Shown: positions 42,734-52,531, counted from the first letter of the stretch. The stretch: 64,000 bases of DNA from Nocardia ninae NBRC 108245 (GCF_007990755.1 NZ_BJXA01000039.1:1-64000), one strand, 5' to 3'. Notes: a model not told the origin generated them from the sequence alone. A program made the numbers and translations.

Positions 42734-43795
42734 CTAGCGGGGAAATAAGGCGCTGTACGCGGGGACTTCGCCGACCGAATGCGCGGACAAGATTGCGTCG
42801 ACGATCGCGCGTTCCACACAGAGGGCCGCGGCGGTGCACAGCACGTCGACCAGGAACACGTCCGGCGGGAACGCCGGCGGCAGCGGGAAACTCTCTGGTG
42901 GCTCCCAGTTACCGGTCGCCAGCGCGAAGAAGGTGTCGCCGTCGAACGGGGCGTGCGCGGGGCGGATCGCGCGGGCCAGACCGTCGTGCGCGGCGGTCGC
43001 GAGGCGCTGACAACCCGTCGGGTTCAGCGGCGCGTCGGTGGCCACCACGCCGATGGTCGTATTGAGCCGCATACCTTTCGCAGGCAACGTGTTGGCGTGG
43101 GCCAGTTGCTCGGCGGTCGGCGGTCGCAGCCCGAAATGATCGGGCCCATCGGTGCCGACGCCCCACGGCAGGCCGGTGCGCGGATCGAAGGCCGAGCCCG
43201 CGGAGTTCGCCACCACCAGCGCGGAGACCGTGGCGCCCGCCGCCACACCCTCACCGATCACCACGCTCGCGGACCCGATGCCGCCCTTGAGCGCACCGGC
43301 CCGCGCACCGACGCCCGCGCCGACCACGCCACGTTCGAAGTCGAGCGCCGCGGCGTCCGCGGCCCGGTAGCCGAAGTCAGCGGTGGGCCGAATGTCCCAC
43401 GCGCCCAGCGGCAGGTCGTAGACCACCGCGGCGGGCACGATCGGCACCACCCGGCTCGGGTCGGTCGCGTCCATCGGGACGCCTTCGCGGCGCTCTTCGA
43501 GCCAGCGCATCACCCCGTCGGCCGCCGCGAGCCCGTACGCGCTGCCACCGGTGAACAGCAGCGCGTTCACCTGGCGCACGGTGGTGGCCAGGTCGAGCAC
43601 GTCGGTTTCCCGGGTACCCGGCCCGCCGCCGCGCACGTCGACCGCGGCGGTCGCGCCGCCGGGGGCGAAGACGACGGTGGAGCCCGTCGCCGCGCCGGAG
43701 CCGAGCGTCGCGTCCGGGTCGAGTGCGTAGTGGTGCCCGACCAGCAGACCGGATACGTCGGTGAGCGAATTACGTTGCCCCGCTTGCACCTGCAC
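42734..43795 (-). CDS. P1-family (DmpA) peptidase, Rv1333-like
   Basis: 353 residues, GTG start. Opens with NSLTDVSGLLVGHH, the P1 pattern, and contains GGSAYGLAAADGVMRWLEER and the self-cleavage region ATVSALVVANSAGSAFDPRT, where Ser/Thr follows Asn-Ala-type residues as in DmpA-like Ntn hydrolases. Activates by autocleavage and hydrolyses N-terminal residues of peptides. Sits between mec and DUF2017, as in mycobacteria. Confidence 0.87.
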   Translation of the reverse strand: MQVQAGQRNSLTDVSGLLVGHHYALDPDATLGSGAATGSTVVFAPGGATAAVDVRGGGPGTRETDVLDLATTVRQVNALLFTGGSAYGLAAADGVMRWLEERREGVPMDATDPSRVVPIVPAAVVYDLPLGAWDIRPTADFGYRAADAAALDFERGVVGAGVGARAGALKGGIGSASVVIGEGVAAGATVSALVVANSAGSAFDPRTGLPWGVGTDGPDHFGLRPPTAEQLAHANTLPAKGMRLNTTIGVVATDAPLNPTGCQRLATAAHDGLARAIRPAHAPFDGDTFFALATGNWEPPESFPLPPAFPPDVFLVDVLCTAAALCVERAIVDAILSAHSVGEVPAYSALFPR

Positions 43796-43890
43796 AGTTG
43801 CTCCTGACTCTCGGTCGCGGCGCGACTGCGCCCGTATCCAGGTTCTGTTCTACCTGTCCGGTCCGGTTCGCGCGGGGCGGTGCGCGCGCC

Positions 43891-44460
43891 TCAGGGAGCC
43901 AGGGCTTGCAGCAACGAGTCCTGCATCCAGGTGAGCCAGTGGTACACGTCCAGGTGCGGCGCGCGCGGATCGTCCGGGCTCAGCTGGTCCGGGGTGTCGG
44001 CGTCGATACCGAGCACCGTGCCCAGCGCGAGGCGCACGTCGGTGAGGGCGGTCAGCCAGGCGTCGGCCTGCTCGGGCGTGAGCACGATCTTGCCGCCCGA
44101 GGTCGGCACGGTGTTCAGGATGACGCTGCCCGCCGCCAGTTTGGCGTCGATGATCTCCGGCTCGTGCAGACCGCGCAGCGCGCTGTTGAGGTCGGCCCGG
44201 TCCGCGTCGGGCGAACCGGGTTCACTGCGATGGAAGTCCGGCAGCAGTCGGCGCAGCCGCGGATCGTCCGGCGCTGCGGTGTTGCCGGTACGCAGCCCGG
44301 TCAGCGCGGCGAGGTCGTCCTCGGGCGCGGCTTCGGCGCGCTCGCTGAGCAGCCCGGAGACCGCACCGACCAGCGAGCGCAGCACATTGGCCTCGCGTGC
44401 GTCCATCTCGGATCGCAGTTTGAGACCGCTCAGCGAGTTCTTTCTGCTCCACTTCCGCAC
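43891..44460 (-). CDS. DUF2017 protein, Rv1332-like
   Basis: 189 residues from GTG 44460 (MRKWSRKNSLSGLKLRSEMD). That start pattern and the helical body ending HLDVYHWLTWMQDSLLQAL fit DUF2017. The protein is helical and acidic with no known activity. It is always next to clpS in actinobacteria, so a link to Clp proteolysis is plausible but unproven. The open frame upstream overlaps clpS and is not used. Confidence 0.87.
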   Translation of the reverse strand: MRKWSRKNSLSGLKLRSEMDAREANVLRSLVGAVSGLLSERAEAAPEDDLAALTGLRTGNTAAPDDPRLRRLLPDFHRSEPGSPDADRADLNSALRGLHEPEIIDAKLAAGSVILNTVPTSGGKIVLTPEQADAWLTALTDVRLALGTVLGIDADTPDQLSPDDPRAPHLDVYHWLTWMQDSLLQALAP

Positions 44461-44482
44461 GGCGTCAGGGTAGTCGTCCTGG

Positions 44483-44833
44483 TCAGTCGTCTCGCTGCAT
44501 GGTCGCCCAGAGTCCGGCGGCGTGCAGCCGCTGGACGTCGTGTTCCATCTTGTCCCGCGAACCCGACGAGACGACCGCTTTACCCTCGTTGTGCACACAG
44601 AGCATCAGCTCGGTCGCCTTCGCTTTGCTGTAGCCGAAGAGCTTTTGGAAGATGTAGGCGACGTAGTGCATGAGGTTGACCGGGTCGTCCCAGACCACAG
44701 TGACCCACGGGCGATCTTCTGCCTCCAAGATCTCGGTGTATTCGACCGCCTCGGGGGTCGCCTGTGCCGCTGACAGTGTCGCGTCCACGGCGCCTACCCC
44801 GACGCCGCCTCCGACTATGTTGCACAAGGCCAT
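44483..44833 (-). CDS. clpS: ClpS adaptor protein
   Basis: 116 residues. The core [20 protein letters not shown] with the N-end-rule pocket (Asp-Asp-x-Val-Asn) and [20 protein letters not shown] is ClpS. It delivers substrates with bulky N-terminal residues to ClpC-ClpP. It has an N-terminal extension of about 38 residues, longer than usual and Gly/Ala-rich; an internal start cannot be excluded. First gene of the run clpS, DUF2017, P1 peptidase, mec, cysO, cysM, divergent from pncB. Confidence 0.93.
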   Translation of the reverse strand: MALCNIVGGGVGVGAVDATLSAAQATPEAVEYTEILEAEDRPWVTVVWDDPVNLMHYVAYIFQKLFGYSKAKATELMLCVHNEGKAVVSSGSRDKMEHDVQRLHAAGLWATMQRDD

Positions 44834-44981
44834 AACGTCAAGGGTACGACTCGACTCCGGATGAGCAACACCCCGATCGGACCTGATTCGAGCATTTCAC
44901 AAGTCACCGAGCGAGCGCCCACCTATCATGTATCGCACTCGCAAGCGCTCTATACCGGACCGGTCTGTCTACAGTGGCTGC

Positions 44982-46313
44982 GTGGACATCCGCGACGGCG
45001 TCGGCAGCACCGCTCTGCTGACGGACCAGTACGAACTGACCATGCTGGCCGCCGCGCTGGCCGACGATACGGCCCATCGCCGCTGCACCTTCGAGGTGTT
45101 CGCGCGTCGCCTGCCGCACGGCCGCCGCTACGGTGTGGTCGCCGGTACCGGCCGGGTCCTCGACGCGCTGGAGCACTTCCGGTTCGGCGAACCGGAGCTG
45201 GCCGTGATCGCGCCGTTCCTGCCGGCCAAGACGGTCGATTGGCTGCGCGACTACCGGTTCACCGGCGATATCGACGGCTACGCCGAGGGCGAGCTGTACT
45301 TCCCCGGCTCCCCCATCCTCTCGGTGCGCGGCAGCTTCGCCGAGTGCGTCGTGCTGGAGACGCTAGTCCTGTCGATCCTCAATCACGACAGCGCGATCGC
45401 GTCCGCGGCGGCCAGGATGGTGAGCGCGGCGGGCGGGCGCCGGATGATCGAGATGGGGTCGCGGCGCACCCATGAACTCGCCGCGCCGGACAGCTCGCGC
45501 GCCGCCTATCTGGCCGGCTTCGACGCGACCTCGAATCTGGCGGCGGTGCGTCGCTACGGCGTGCCCGGCGCGGGCACCAGCGCGCACGCGTTCACGCTGC
45601 TGCACGCGGGGGCGGCAGGCGCCGGTGTCGGGGCGGCCGAGAGTGAGGCGGCCGCCTTCCGCAGCCAGGTCGAGGCGCTCGGCATCGGCACCACGCTGCT
45701 GGTGGACACCTACGACATCACCCGCGGTGTGGCGACCGCGATCGAGGTAGCCGGGCCGGAGCTGGGCGGGGTGCGGATCGACTCCGGCGACCTCGGCGTG
45801 CTGGCCAGACAGGTCCGCGATCAGCTGGACGGGCTCGGCGCGACCAAGACCCGCATCGTGGTGTCCGGTGATCTCGACGAATACGCCATCGCCGCGTTGC
45901 GGGCGGAGCCGGTGGATGTGTACGGCGTCGGCACCTCGCTGGTGACCGGCTCCGGCGCGCCGACCGCGGGCATGGTCTACAAGCTGGTCGAGGTGGAGGG
46001 CGTGCCGGTCGCCAAGCGCAGCAGTCACAAGGAGTCGCGCGGCGGCACGAAGAAGGCGATCCGGCTGTCCAGGGAGACCGGCACGATCGTCGAGGAGATC
46101 GTCTACCCGGCGGCCGGTCCGATGCCCGAGGCGAACGGGTTCGAGGCGCGCGAACTGCTGGTCCCGCTGGTGCGCGAGGGCAAGCTCGTCGACGATCTGC
46201 CGACGCTGTCCGACAGCCGCGATCACGTGGCGAACGGGCTGATCAGCCTGCCGTGGGAGGGACTGAAGCTGTCCGCGGGCGAGCCCGCCGTGCCGACGAC
46301 CTTCGTGAGCTGA
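44982..46313 (+). CDS. pncB: Nicotinate phosphoribosyltransferase
   Basis: 443 residues from GTG 44982, close to mycobacterial PncB1. The N-terminal TDQYELTMLAAALADDTAH, then IEMGSRRTHE with catalytic His (the His that is phosphorylated), and the phosphoribosyl-binding RIDSGDLGVLARQVRDQLD. Converts nicotinate and PRPP to nicotinate mononucleotide, using ATP. Followed by pncA, so both steps of the Preiss-Handler salvage of nicotinamide are adjacent. Divergent from clpS. Confidence 0.94.
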   Translation: MDIRDGVGSTALLTDQYELTMLAAALADDTAHRRCTFEVFARRLPHGRRYGVVAGTGRVLDALEHFRFGEPELAVIAPFLPAKTVDWLRDYRFTGDIDGYAEGELYFPGSPILSVRGSFAECVVLETLVLSILNHDSAIASAAARMVSAAGGRRMIEMGSRRTHELAAPDSSRAAYLAGFDATSNLAAVRRYGVPGAGTSAHAFTLLHAGAAGAGVGAAESEAAAFRSQVEALGIGTTLLVDTYDITRGVATAIEVAGPELGGVRIDSGDLGVLARQVRDQLDGLGATKTRIVVSGDLDEYAIAALRAEPVDVYGVGTSLVTGSGAPTAGMVYKLVEVEGVPVAKRSSHKESRGGTKKAIRLSRETGTIVEEIVYPAAGPMPEANGFEARELLVPLVREGKLVDDLPTLSDSRDHVANGLISLPWEGLKLSAGEPAVPTTFVS

Positions 46314-46402
46314 CCACCGCCCTGCCGATCCGCCCGGGTCGGCAGTCTCGCGAAGCGGCACAATGCAATACGGGTACTCAGTTCACACCGCGGGAGGTCA
46401 GC

Positions 46403-46969
46403 ATGACCCGAGCCCTGATCATCGTCGATGTACAGAACGATTTCTGTGAGGGCGGGTCGCTCGCCGTCGCGGGCGGCGCCGCGGTCGCCGCGCGCATCAG
46501 TGACCTGCTCGCGGCCACCCACTACACCGCGGTGGTCGCGACCCGGGACCATCACATCGACCCCGGCGACCACTTCTCCGCGCAGCCCGATTACGTCGAC
46601 TCCTGGCCGCCGCACTGTCGCGCGGGTACCCCGGGCGCGGATTTCCACCCGAATCTGAACACCTCGGCGGTCCAGCAGGTCTTCTCCAAGGGCGAGTATT
46701 CCGCGGCCTACTCCGGTTTCGAGGGCACCGCCGAGGACGGCACCACCCTGGCCGATTGGTTGCGCGCGCGCGGCATCGAGTCGGTCGACATCGTCGGCAT
46801 CGCCACCGACCACTGCGTCCGCGCCACCGCGCTCGACGCGCGCATCGAGGGCTTCGACACCCGTGTGCTGCTCGACCTGACGGCCGGGGTTTCCCGCGAC
46901 ACGACCGACGCCGCGCTGGGTCATATGCGCGCCGCGGGCGTCGACCTCGAAGGAAGCGTTTCCGGCTAA
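46403..46969 (+). CDS. pncA: Nicotinamidase (PncA)
   Basis: 188 residues from ATG 46403, with GGGAGG upstream. Catalytic triad Asp9 (VDVQNDF), Lys96 (FSKGEYSAAY) and Cys138 (IATDHCVRATA); metal ligands Asp49, His51, His57 and His71. Deamidates nicotinamide to nicotinate for PncB. The homologous enzyme activates the drug pyrazinamide in mycobacteria. Located between pncB and dinG, where mycobacteria have no pncA. Gap to pncB is 89 bp, so the two may be an operon. Confidence 0.94.
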   Translation: MTRALIIVDVQNDFCEGGSLAVAGGAAVAARISDLLAATHYTAVVATRDHHIDPGDHFSAQPDYVDSWPPHCRAGTPGADFHPNLNTSAVQQVFSKGEYSAAYSGFEGTAEDGTTLADWLRARGIESVDIVGIATDHCVRATALDARIEGFDTRVLLDLTAGVSRDTTDAALGHMRAAGVDLEGSVSG

Positions 46970-47023
46970 CCGATCACCGTGACGGCCGCCTGCGCTGTCG
47001 GTCCCGGGCAGTAGGCTGCTCGC

Positions 47024-49066
47024 GTGCCCGAACTCCCCGCCGTCCCCGACCTTTTGGCCACTGCCGTGCAGGCGCTCGGCGGGAAAGAGCGCGTCGGGCA
47101 GGTGACGATGGCGACCGCTGTGGACCACGCGATCGACACCAAGGAGCACCTTGCGGTGCAGGCCGGAACGGGCACCGGCAAGTCGCTGGCCTACCTGGTG
47201 CCCAGTCTGCGGCACGCGGTGCGCACCGGGCGCACGGTGGTGGTGTCGACCGCGACGATCGCGCTGCAGCGCCAACTGGTGGATCGCGATCTGCCCCGGC
47301 TGTCCGAGGCGCTGAGCAAGCCGCTCGGGCGCGCGGCGAAGTTCGCGATTCTCAAGGGCCGCAACAACTATCTGTGCCTGAACAAGATCAACAGCGTGAT
47401 CCCGGACGAGCCCGAGGCCGAGCTGTTCGACGCGTTCGCCATCTCCCGGCTAGGCCGCGAGGTGCAGCGGCTCAACGAGTGGGCCTCCGACACCGAGACC
47501 GGCGACCGGGACGAACTGGTGCCCGGCGTGACCGACCGCGCCTGGAAACAGGTGAGCGTCTCCTCGCGCGAATGCCTCGGCAAGTCACGCTGCCCGTTCG
47601 GTCAGGACTGCTTCGCCGAGCGTGCACGGGCGGAGTCCGCGCAGGCCGACGTGGTGGTGACCAACCACGCGCTGCTGGCCATCGACGCGATCAGCGGCAT
47701 CCAGGTGCTGCCCGAACACGACGTGGTGGTCATCGACGAGGCCCATGAACTGGTCGACCGCGTCACCGGCGTGGCCACCGCCGAGCTGGCCTCGACGGCG
47801 ATCAGCGCGGCCGCGCGGCGCTGCGCCAAGCTGATCGACGAGAAAGAGGTGGACCGCCTCGAAGGCGCCGCTGAGGCGTGGCACGACGTGCTCGACGAGT
47901 TGCCCGCCGCCCGCTGGGAACGGATTCCCGACGGCGTCGCCCCGGTGCTCGCGCTGATCCGCGATGCCGCGTGGAACGCCCGCACCGCGCTGGCCCCGCA
48001 GGGCGGCACCACCCAGCAGGGCGACGTCGAGACCGCCGCGGCCCGCACCCAGGCGCTCGCCGCGATCGATGAGATCCACGACAGCGCGGTCCGCGCGCTC
48101 ACCGCCTTCGACGAACCAGATCCGGCGAAACGGCACGACGTCATCTGGCTGTCCGCCGACGAGATGCGCGGGGTCACCCGGCGCTCGCTGCGGATGGCGC
48201 CGCTCTCGGTGGGCGGGCTGTTGCGCAGCAGGCTGTTCGGCACCGCGACCGTGGTCCTCACCTCGGCGACGCTGCAGATCGGCGGCTCGTTCGACGGACT
48301 CGCGATCACTTGGGGGTTGCCCGCGCAATCGTCGAGCCAGTCCGATCCCGGCATGGCCAACGGGGCCGAGGCACCCGCCGACGCCGACAAGGTGCGCTGG
48401 AGTTCGCTCGATGTCGGCTCGCCGTTCGACCACGCCAAGTCCGGCATCCTCTACGTCGCCAAGCACCTGCCCCCGCCCGGGCGCGACGGCCTCGCGCCCG
48501 CCTACCTGGACGAGATCGAGCGGCTCATCAAGGCCGCGGGCGGCCGCACCCTCGGCCTGTTCTCCTCGATGCGCGCGGCCAAGGCGGCGACCGAGGCGTT
48601 GCGCGAGCGGCTGGACACACCCGTGCTGTGCCAGGGCGACGACTCTACCGGCGCGCTGGTCCGCAAGTTCGCCGACGACCCGGAGACCTCGCTGTTCGGC
48701 ACGCTGTCGCTGTGGCAGGGCGTCGACGTGCCCGGCCCGTCACTGAGCCTGGTCATCCTGGATCGAATTCCGTTCCCGCGCCCCGACGATCCGCTGCTCA
48801 CCGCGCGCCAGCGCGCGGTCGAATCGCGCGGCGGCAACGGGTTCATGGCGATCGCGGCCAACCACGCGGCGCTGCTGCTCGCGCAGGGCACCGGCCGGCT
48901 GCTGCGCAGCGTCGACGACCGGGGCGTGGTCGCGATCCTCGACTCCCGGCTGGCCACCGCCCGCTACGGCGGCTACCTGCGCGCCTCGCTGCCGCCGTAC
49001 TGGGAGACCGCCGACCCCGAGGTCGTGGTGAAGGCGCTGAAGCGACTCACCGAAAACGCGGTGTGA
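47024..49066 (+). CDS. dinG: DinG-type XPD-like DNA helicase
   Basis: 680 residues, GTG start. Walker A GTGTGKS (48-54), DEAH at 238-241, and the four cysteines of a 4Fe-4S cluster at Cys118, Cys184, Cys190 and Cys196. Helicase motif VI region is LLAQGTGRLLRSVDDRG. A 5'-3' DNA helicase that removes R-loops and unwinds forks. Position beside pncB is the mycobacterial arrangement (Rv1329c-Rv1330c). Confidence 0.93.
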   Translation: MPELPAVPDLLATAVQALGGKERVGQVTMATAVDHAIDTKEHLAVQAGTGTGKSLAYLVPSLRHAVRTGRTVVVSTATIALQRQLVDRDLPRLSEALSKPLGRAAKFAILKGRNNYLCLNKINSVIPDEPEAELFDAFAISRLGREVQRLNEWASDTETGDRDELVPGVTDRAWKQVSVSSRECLGKSRCPFGQDCFAERARAESAQADVVVTNHALLAIDAISGIQVLPEHDVVVIDEAHELVDRVTGVATAELASTAISAAARRCAKLIDEKEVDRLEGAAEAWHDVLDELPAARWERIPDGVAPVLALIRDAAWNARTALAPQGGTTQQGDVETAAARTQALAAIDEIHDSAVRALTAFDEPDPAKRHDVIWLSADEMRGVTRRSLRMAPLSVGGLLRSRLFGTATVVLTSATLQIGGSFDGLAITWGLPAQSSSQSDPGMANGAEAPADADKVRWSSLDVGSPFDHAKSGILYVAKHLPPPGRDGLAPAYLDEIERLIKAAGGRTLGLFSSMRAAKAATEALRERLDTPVLCQGDDSTGALVRKFADDPETSLFGTLSLWQGVDVPGPSLSLVILDRIPFPRPDDPLLTARQRAVESRGGNGFMAIAANHAALLLAQGTGRLLRSVDDRGVVAILDSRLATARYGGYLRASLPPYWETADPEVVVKALKRLTENAV

Positions 49067-49253
49067 TACCGCGCACATCGCCGCGCCGATACTCGCGCAT
49101 ACTTCCGAACAGAAGTAAATTAAGGGTGGTACTTCGGTGAACCCCAATTCCCACACCGAATGTATCGGCGGTCCCCGCGCCAAGCCCTGCACGCGGCGCG
49201 GGGACACCACAAATCCTCCCTCGCGCGCGGTCCGCACATGAGACCGTTTCCAG

Positions 49254-49949
49254 ATGAAGCACCCCGCAGACAGCGATGTCCTAGGCGAATTTCTGGTCAG
49301 TGCAAGATCATTGGCCGAGTATCGCGCAATATTCATGCTCTCCGACGCCGATTTGCACGGCCGAATTCTCGACTGCCCCGGCGGCGCAGCGAGTTTCACG
49401 GCCGAGGCGAGTGCACTCGGCGCCCACGTCACCGCCGCCGATCCGGTCTACGCCCGCTCCGCCGAGGAGCTACGGATTCTCGCGGTCGCCGAAACCGATC
49501 GCGGAAGCAGTTGGGCCACGGCACATTCGGCCAGATACCGGTGGGACTGGTACGGCGGCCCGCAGCAGCACCGCGAGATGCGCCACGCCGCCGCCCTGCT
49601 GTTCGGTGCCGATCAGACCGTCCGCCCCGATCGGTACGTCGCCGCCGAACTGCCGTCGCTGCCCTTCCCCGATAACAGCTTCGACCTGGTCCTCAGCTCC
49701 CACCTGCTGTTCACCTACGCCGATCGGCTCAACGCCGACTTCCACCGCACCGCCCTGCTCGAGCTGGCCAGGGTCGGCACCGGCGAGGTCCGCGCCTATC
49801 CGCTGGTCGACCACCTCGGTAACCAACAGGACGATCTGGTCGCGCACGTCCGAAAGGAACTCGAAGACAAAGGCATCCGAACCAGCCTGCGAGAAACCGG
49901 CTACGAATTCCACCACGGGGCGCACACGATGCTCGTCTTACACCCCTGA
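49254..49949 (+). CDS. SAM-dependent methyltransferase-like protein
   Basis: 231 residues. Motif I RILDCPGGAASFTAEASALG and the following acidic strand end VTAADPVY show a class I Rossmann methyltransferase; motif IV region is SLPFPDNSFDLVLSSHLLFT. It lacks a clear substrate domain. The 187 bp before it holds no gene and may carry its promoter. Convergent with the EspG-like gene by one base, and not present at this place in mycobacteria. Confidence 0.82.
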   Translation: MKHPADSDVLGEFLVSARSLAEYRAIFMLSDADLHGRILDCPGGAASFTAEASALGAHVTAADPVYARSAEELRILAVAETDRGSSWATAHSARYRWDWYGGPQQHREMRHAAALLFGADQTVRPDRYVAAELPSLPFPDNSFDLVLSSHLLFTYADRLNADFHRTALLELARVGTGEVRAYPLVDHLGNQQDDLVAHVRKELEDKGIRTSLRETGYEFHHGAHTMLVLHP

Positions 49950-50717
49950 TCACCAGCTGTGTGCCACCGCGCGGTAGGTGGTCTCGATGAGCCGGTGCAG
50001 CTGTCGCTGGAGCTCCTCGGTCGGCCCCGGCGTCAATGTGAACTCGTCGTCGCCGTGGTTGTGCAGCAGGTAGCGGCCGTCGGCGGGCAGGTAATCCATC
50101 CAGTGGAAACCGCGACCGTCGGTGGTCGGCCTGCTGTCGATCGCGCCGCCCGCGAACACGCCGACTTCGCCGAGCCCGGAGCGTGGGCGGCGCACGATGC
50201 GATTGAGTTGCTCGGTGTGTGAAAGGCGCGTGGGGTGCTTGGCGTACTCCACCCGGTGCACATCCGAGCGGCGCCCACTGATCGGCGGATATTTGCCGCC
50301 GACACAATTCGGGAACTGCGCGGCGATCTGCCCGGGCAAAGCCTGGGGCGGACAACGGCTCAGCAGAATATCGCGGCCGTATTCCTGCGTGGGACCGGGT
50401 AATTGGACCGCGACGGTCGCGGCGCGCGCCGTCATACCCGCGTGCACCCGCACCACCTGTTTGAAGTCGCGCCCGAAGAATCCGTGCACCTCGACCCGAA
50501 CCTGCGGTTCCAGCAACACATTCAAGGCATTGAACAAGTCGGGAGTCGCGAACCCCGACAGCTGCCGCGCGGCATTCTCGCGCAGCCGCTGATAGTCCTC
50601 GTAGGCCTCCACGCCATCGACGGTGTAGCGCAACGGATATGGCAGCCGGTCCCGCCCGAGCGCCTCCAGCGCCAGCTCGAACATCAAACCGTCCAGGCGC
50701 CAGCGGGATTCGCTCAT
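49950..50717 (-). CDS. EspG-like ESX secretion-associated chaperone
   Basis: 255 residues. The opening WRLDGLMFELALEALGRDRL and the following PYPLRY are typical of the EspG family, the cytosolic chaperones that bind PE/PPE-type substrates for ESX systems. Mixed alpha/beta pattern continues to the end. Start overlaps the stop of the PPE-like gene by 4 bp, so chaperone and presumed client are translated together. No ESX core genes (EccB-E, MycP) are in the window. Confidence 0.85.
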   Translation of the reverse strand: MSESRWRLDGLMFELALEALGRDRLPYPLRYTVDGVEAYEDYQRLRENAARQLSGFATPDLFNALNVLLEPQVRVEVHGFFGRDFKQVVRVHAGMTARAATVAVQLPGPTQEYGRDILLSRCPPQALPGQIAAQFPNCVGGKYPPISGRRSDVHRVEYAKHPTRLSHTEQLNRIVRRPRSGLGEVGVFAGGAIDSRPTTDGRGFHWMDYLPADGRYLLHNHGDDEFTLTPGPTEELQRQLHRLIETTYRAVAHSW

Positions 50718-52033
50718 CCGCCGATGACCCCGCCCGGCGGCAGTGCAGGCGGCTGCGTGCCGAGCAATTCCGAACCACGGTCGTAGATCAGGTAATCCGG
50801 GGTTTTGTGCTCGCCGTCCTCGTCGCCTTTGCCGCGCGCGCCGGGCGCGCCCATGCCCGGCATGCCTGCCGCGCCCGCCTTGCCCGTCGACGCCGCGCGG
50901 GCGGCGGTCGATGCGGCCGTGGTGGTGGGCGTGGCTGCCTTGCCCGGCACGCTTTTTCCCGGGGACGGGGTGGAACTCGGGGTGCCGGGGGTGCGCGATG
51001 GGGTGCCGGGGAAGGTCGTGGACGGCGTGCTGGACGGGGTCGACGGGGTGCGTGATTTCGTCGGATCGTCGGTGTTGCTCGGGGTCGCCGGGGTGGTCGA
51101 GGCCGGCGTTGTGCTGGTCGGCTTGTCCGAGGTGGGGTTCTGGTTCGTGCCGGCCGGTTGCGTCGACTGCGGGGTGGTGGTGTCCGGTTTTTTCGGATCG
51201 TCCGCAGATTTCGGATCCGTCGCATTCGGCGAGCCGGTCGGATCGGCGCTGGTCGGGTTGCCGGTCGGGTTCGAGCTCGGGTTGCTGATCGGGCCACCCG
51301 GGTTGTTCTTGTCCACCGTGGTGGTGGGTTCCGGGAGGATCGGGGTGATCTTGTCGACCTCGTTCACGCCGGGACGGTAGTACTGGGTCATCACGAACCG
51401 CGCCTCACTCTCCGCCTCCTGCGCGCGATGAGTGGGGCCCTTGATGACGTTCTGCAAGGGCAAAGCGTCGATCAATCGATCACCGACCGTATAGCTATCC
51501 GGCTTCCCCACACTGGCTTTCGCCTGCGCCAGGTGCCCCTGGGTCAGGTCCAGACCGTGTCCGACCATCTGGAACGTGGCGGCCAGCTTCGCGAACGACG
51601 TCGAGAATTCGCGCGTCGCATCGATCGCGCTCGTGCCCGACTTACCGTTCCAGTGCTCCGTAATGTCCTGCTCGACACCCTTTTTGAACTCTTCGACGGC
51701 GTTACGCGCGTCGGTGGACAGATTCCGCCAGCCGTCGGCCTTGGCGTTGATCTCGCCCTCTTGCACCCCTTCGAGTGCGTTGTAGATCTGCTGATGCGAC
51801 ATCGTCTCGAACGGATCCTGCGCCTTGATGGCCGGCGCGTCGAACGTGCCACCGCCGTACTCGGACAGCAAACTCGACCACTCGTTGTTGACGAAACCGC
51901 GGTCCTGATCCCACTTCGTCTTCTCGTCGGCGGCACGCTGCTGATCGGTCTGCTTGTTCTTGTCCGCCTCGTGCGGAGAGCCGGTGAGACGGCCCGCGCC
52001 GATCGCGACGAGCCAGTCGTTGAAGGAAGGCAT
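50714..52033 (-). CDS. PPE/WXG100-like helical protein with Pro/Ser/Thr-rich tail, presumed ESX substrate
   Basis: 439 residues. The first about 215 are helical, with a Trp-x-Gly-like turn in ITEHWNGKSGTSAIDATREF and the preceding helix, resembling a helical-hairpin ESX substrate. Residues about 225-385 are a very low-complexity Pro/Thr/Ser/Asn region. A Gly/Ala-rich stretch and charged tail (GKGDEDGEHKTPDYLIYDRG) end the protein. EspB-type substrates have a similar plan of helical head and disordered tail. Coupled to the EspG-like gene downstream (4 bp overlap) and the small helical gene upstream (1 bp overlap). The substrate role is inferred. Confidence 0.75.
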   Translation of the reverse strand: MPSFNDWLVAIGAGRLTGSPHEADKNKQTDQQRAADEKTKWDQDRGFVNNEWSSLLSEYGGGTFDAPAIKAQDPFETMSHQQIYNALEGVQEGEINAKADGWRNLSTDARNAVEEFKKGVEQDITEHWNGKSGTSAIDATREFSTSFAKLAATFQMVGHGLDLTQGHLAQAKASVGKPDSYTVGDRLIDALPLQNVIKGPTHRAQEAESEARFVMTQYYRPGVNEVDKITPILPEPTTTVDKNNPGGPISNPSSNPTGNPTSADPTGSPNATDPKSADDPKKPDTTTPQSTQPAGTNQNPTSDKPTSTTPASTTPATPSNTDDPTKSRTPSTPSSTPSTTFPGTPSRTPGTPSSTPSPGKSVPGKAATPTTTAASTAARAASTGKAGAAGMPGMGAPGARGKGDEDGEHKTPDYLIYDRGSELLGTQPPALPPGGVIGG

Positions 52034-52443
52034 TAGGCACCACCCATGTTCAGGGCGGCGAGCTTGTCCGCGGCGGACTGGTCGGATTCCTGGAGTTTGC
52101 CGATGGCGAGCTCGTAGGTTTCCTTCATCAGGGTGACGACGTCGATGCTCTGCTGCAGTCGTTTGACGGCTGAATCATTGCCGTTGTTGGCCTTCTGCGC
52201 GAACTTGTTGCGCAGCGCGTCCGCAGACTGGAGGGTGCCGAAACCGGACAAGAAGGCCAGACTGCTCGCCCTGTCCATCATGAGGCTGAGCTGGTCACTC
52301 ATTCGCTGGGCGTGTCGAGCCAATGCTGTGCCGATCTCGGTGTCCAACCGAAGTTCGCCGCTTTCGGCCTGCGTCTTCAGTGTTTGCCAACGCGTCAGCA
52401 TGCCCTGCATCTGAGTTTCAGTGTCTTGCTCCGACTCTGACAT
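52033..52443 (-). CDS. Small all-helical protein of the ESX-associated module
   Basis: 136 residues from ATG 52443, with GGAGGAG upstream. Predicted helices: about 8-40, 45-80, 88-125, including MSDQLSLMMDRASSLAFLSG and DVVTLMKETYELAIGKLQES. No Trp-x-Gly motif and no known domain. It starts the tight gene triple and, like WXG100-type partners, could pair with the PPE-like protein. TAATG links it to the next gene. Confidence 0.72.
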   Translation of the reverse strand: MSESEQDTETQMQGMLTRWQTLKTQAESGELRLDTEIGTALARHAQRMSDQLSLMMDRASSLAFLSGFGTLQSADALRNKFAQKANNGNDSAVKRLQQSIDVVTLMKETYELAIGKLQESDQSAADKLAALNMGGA

Positions 52444-52531
52444 CTCTCCTCCATCGCTTTCAATCGCACCTACTGCCAACCGCGAAGGCCGCCCGACATT
52501 CACCGGCAGTGGCCAGTCGATTCATCGACGT

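Noticed and set aside
44954-44964. ACCGG-A-CCGGT palindrome upstream of pncB
   Set aside because: Short, GC-rich and frequent by chance in this base composition.
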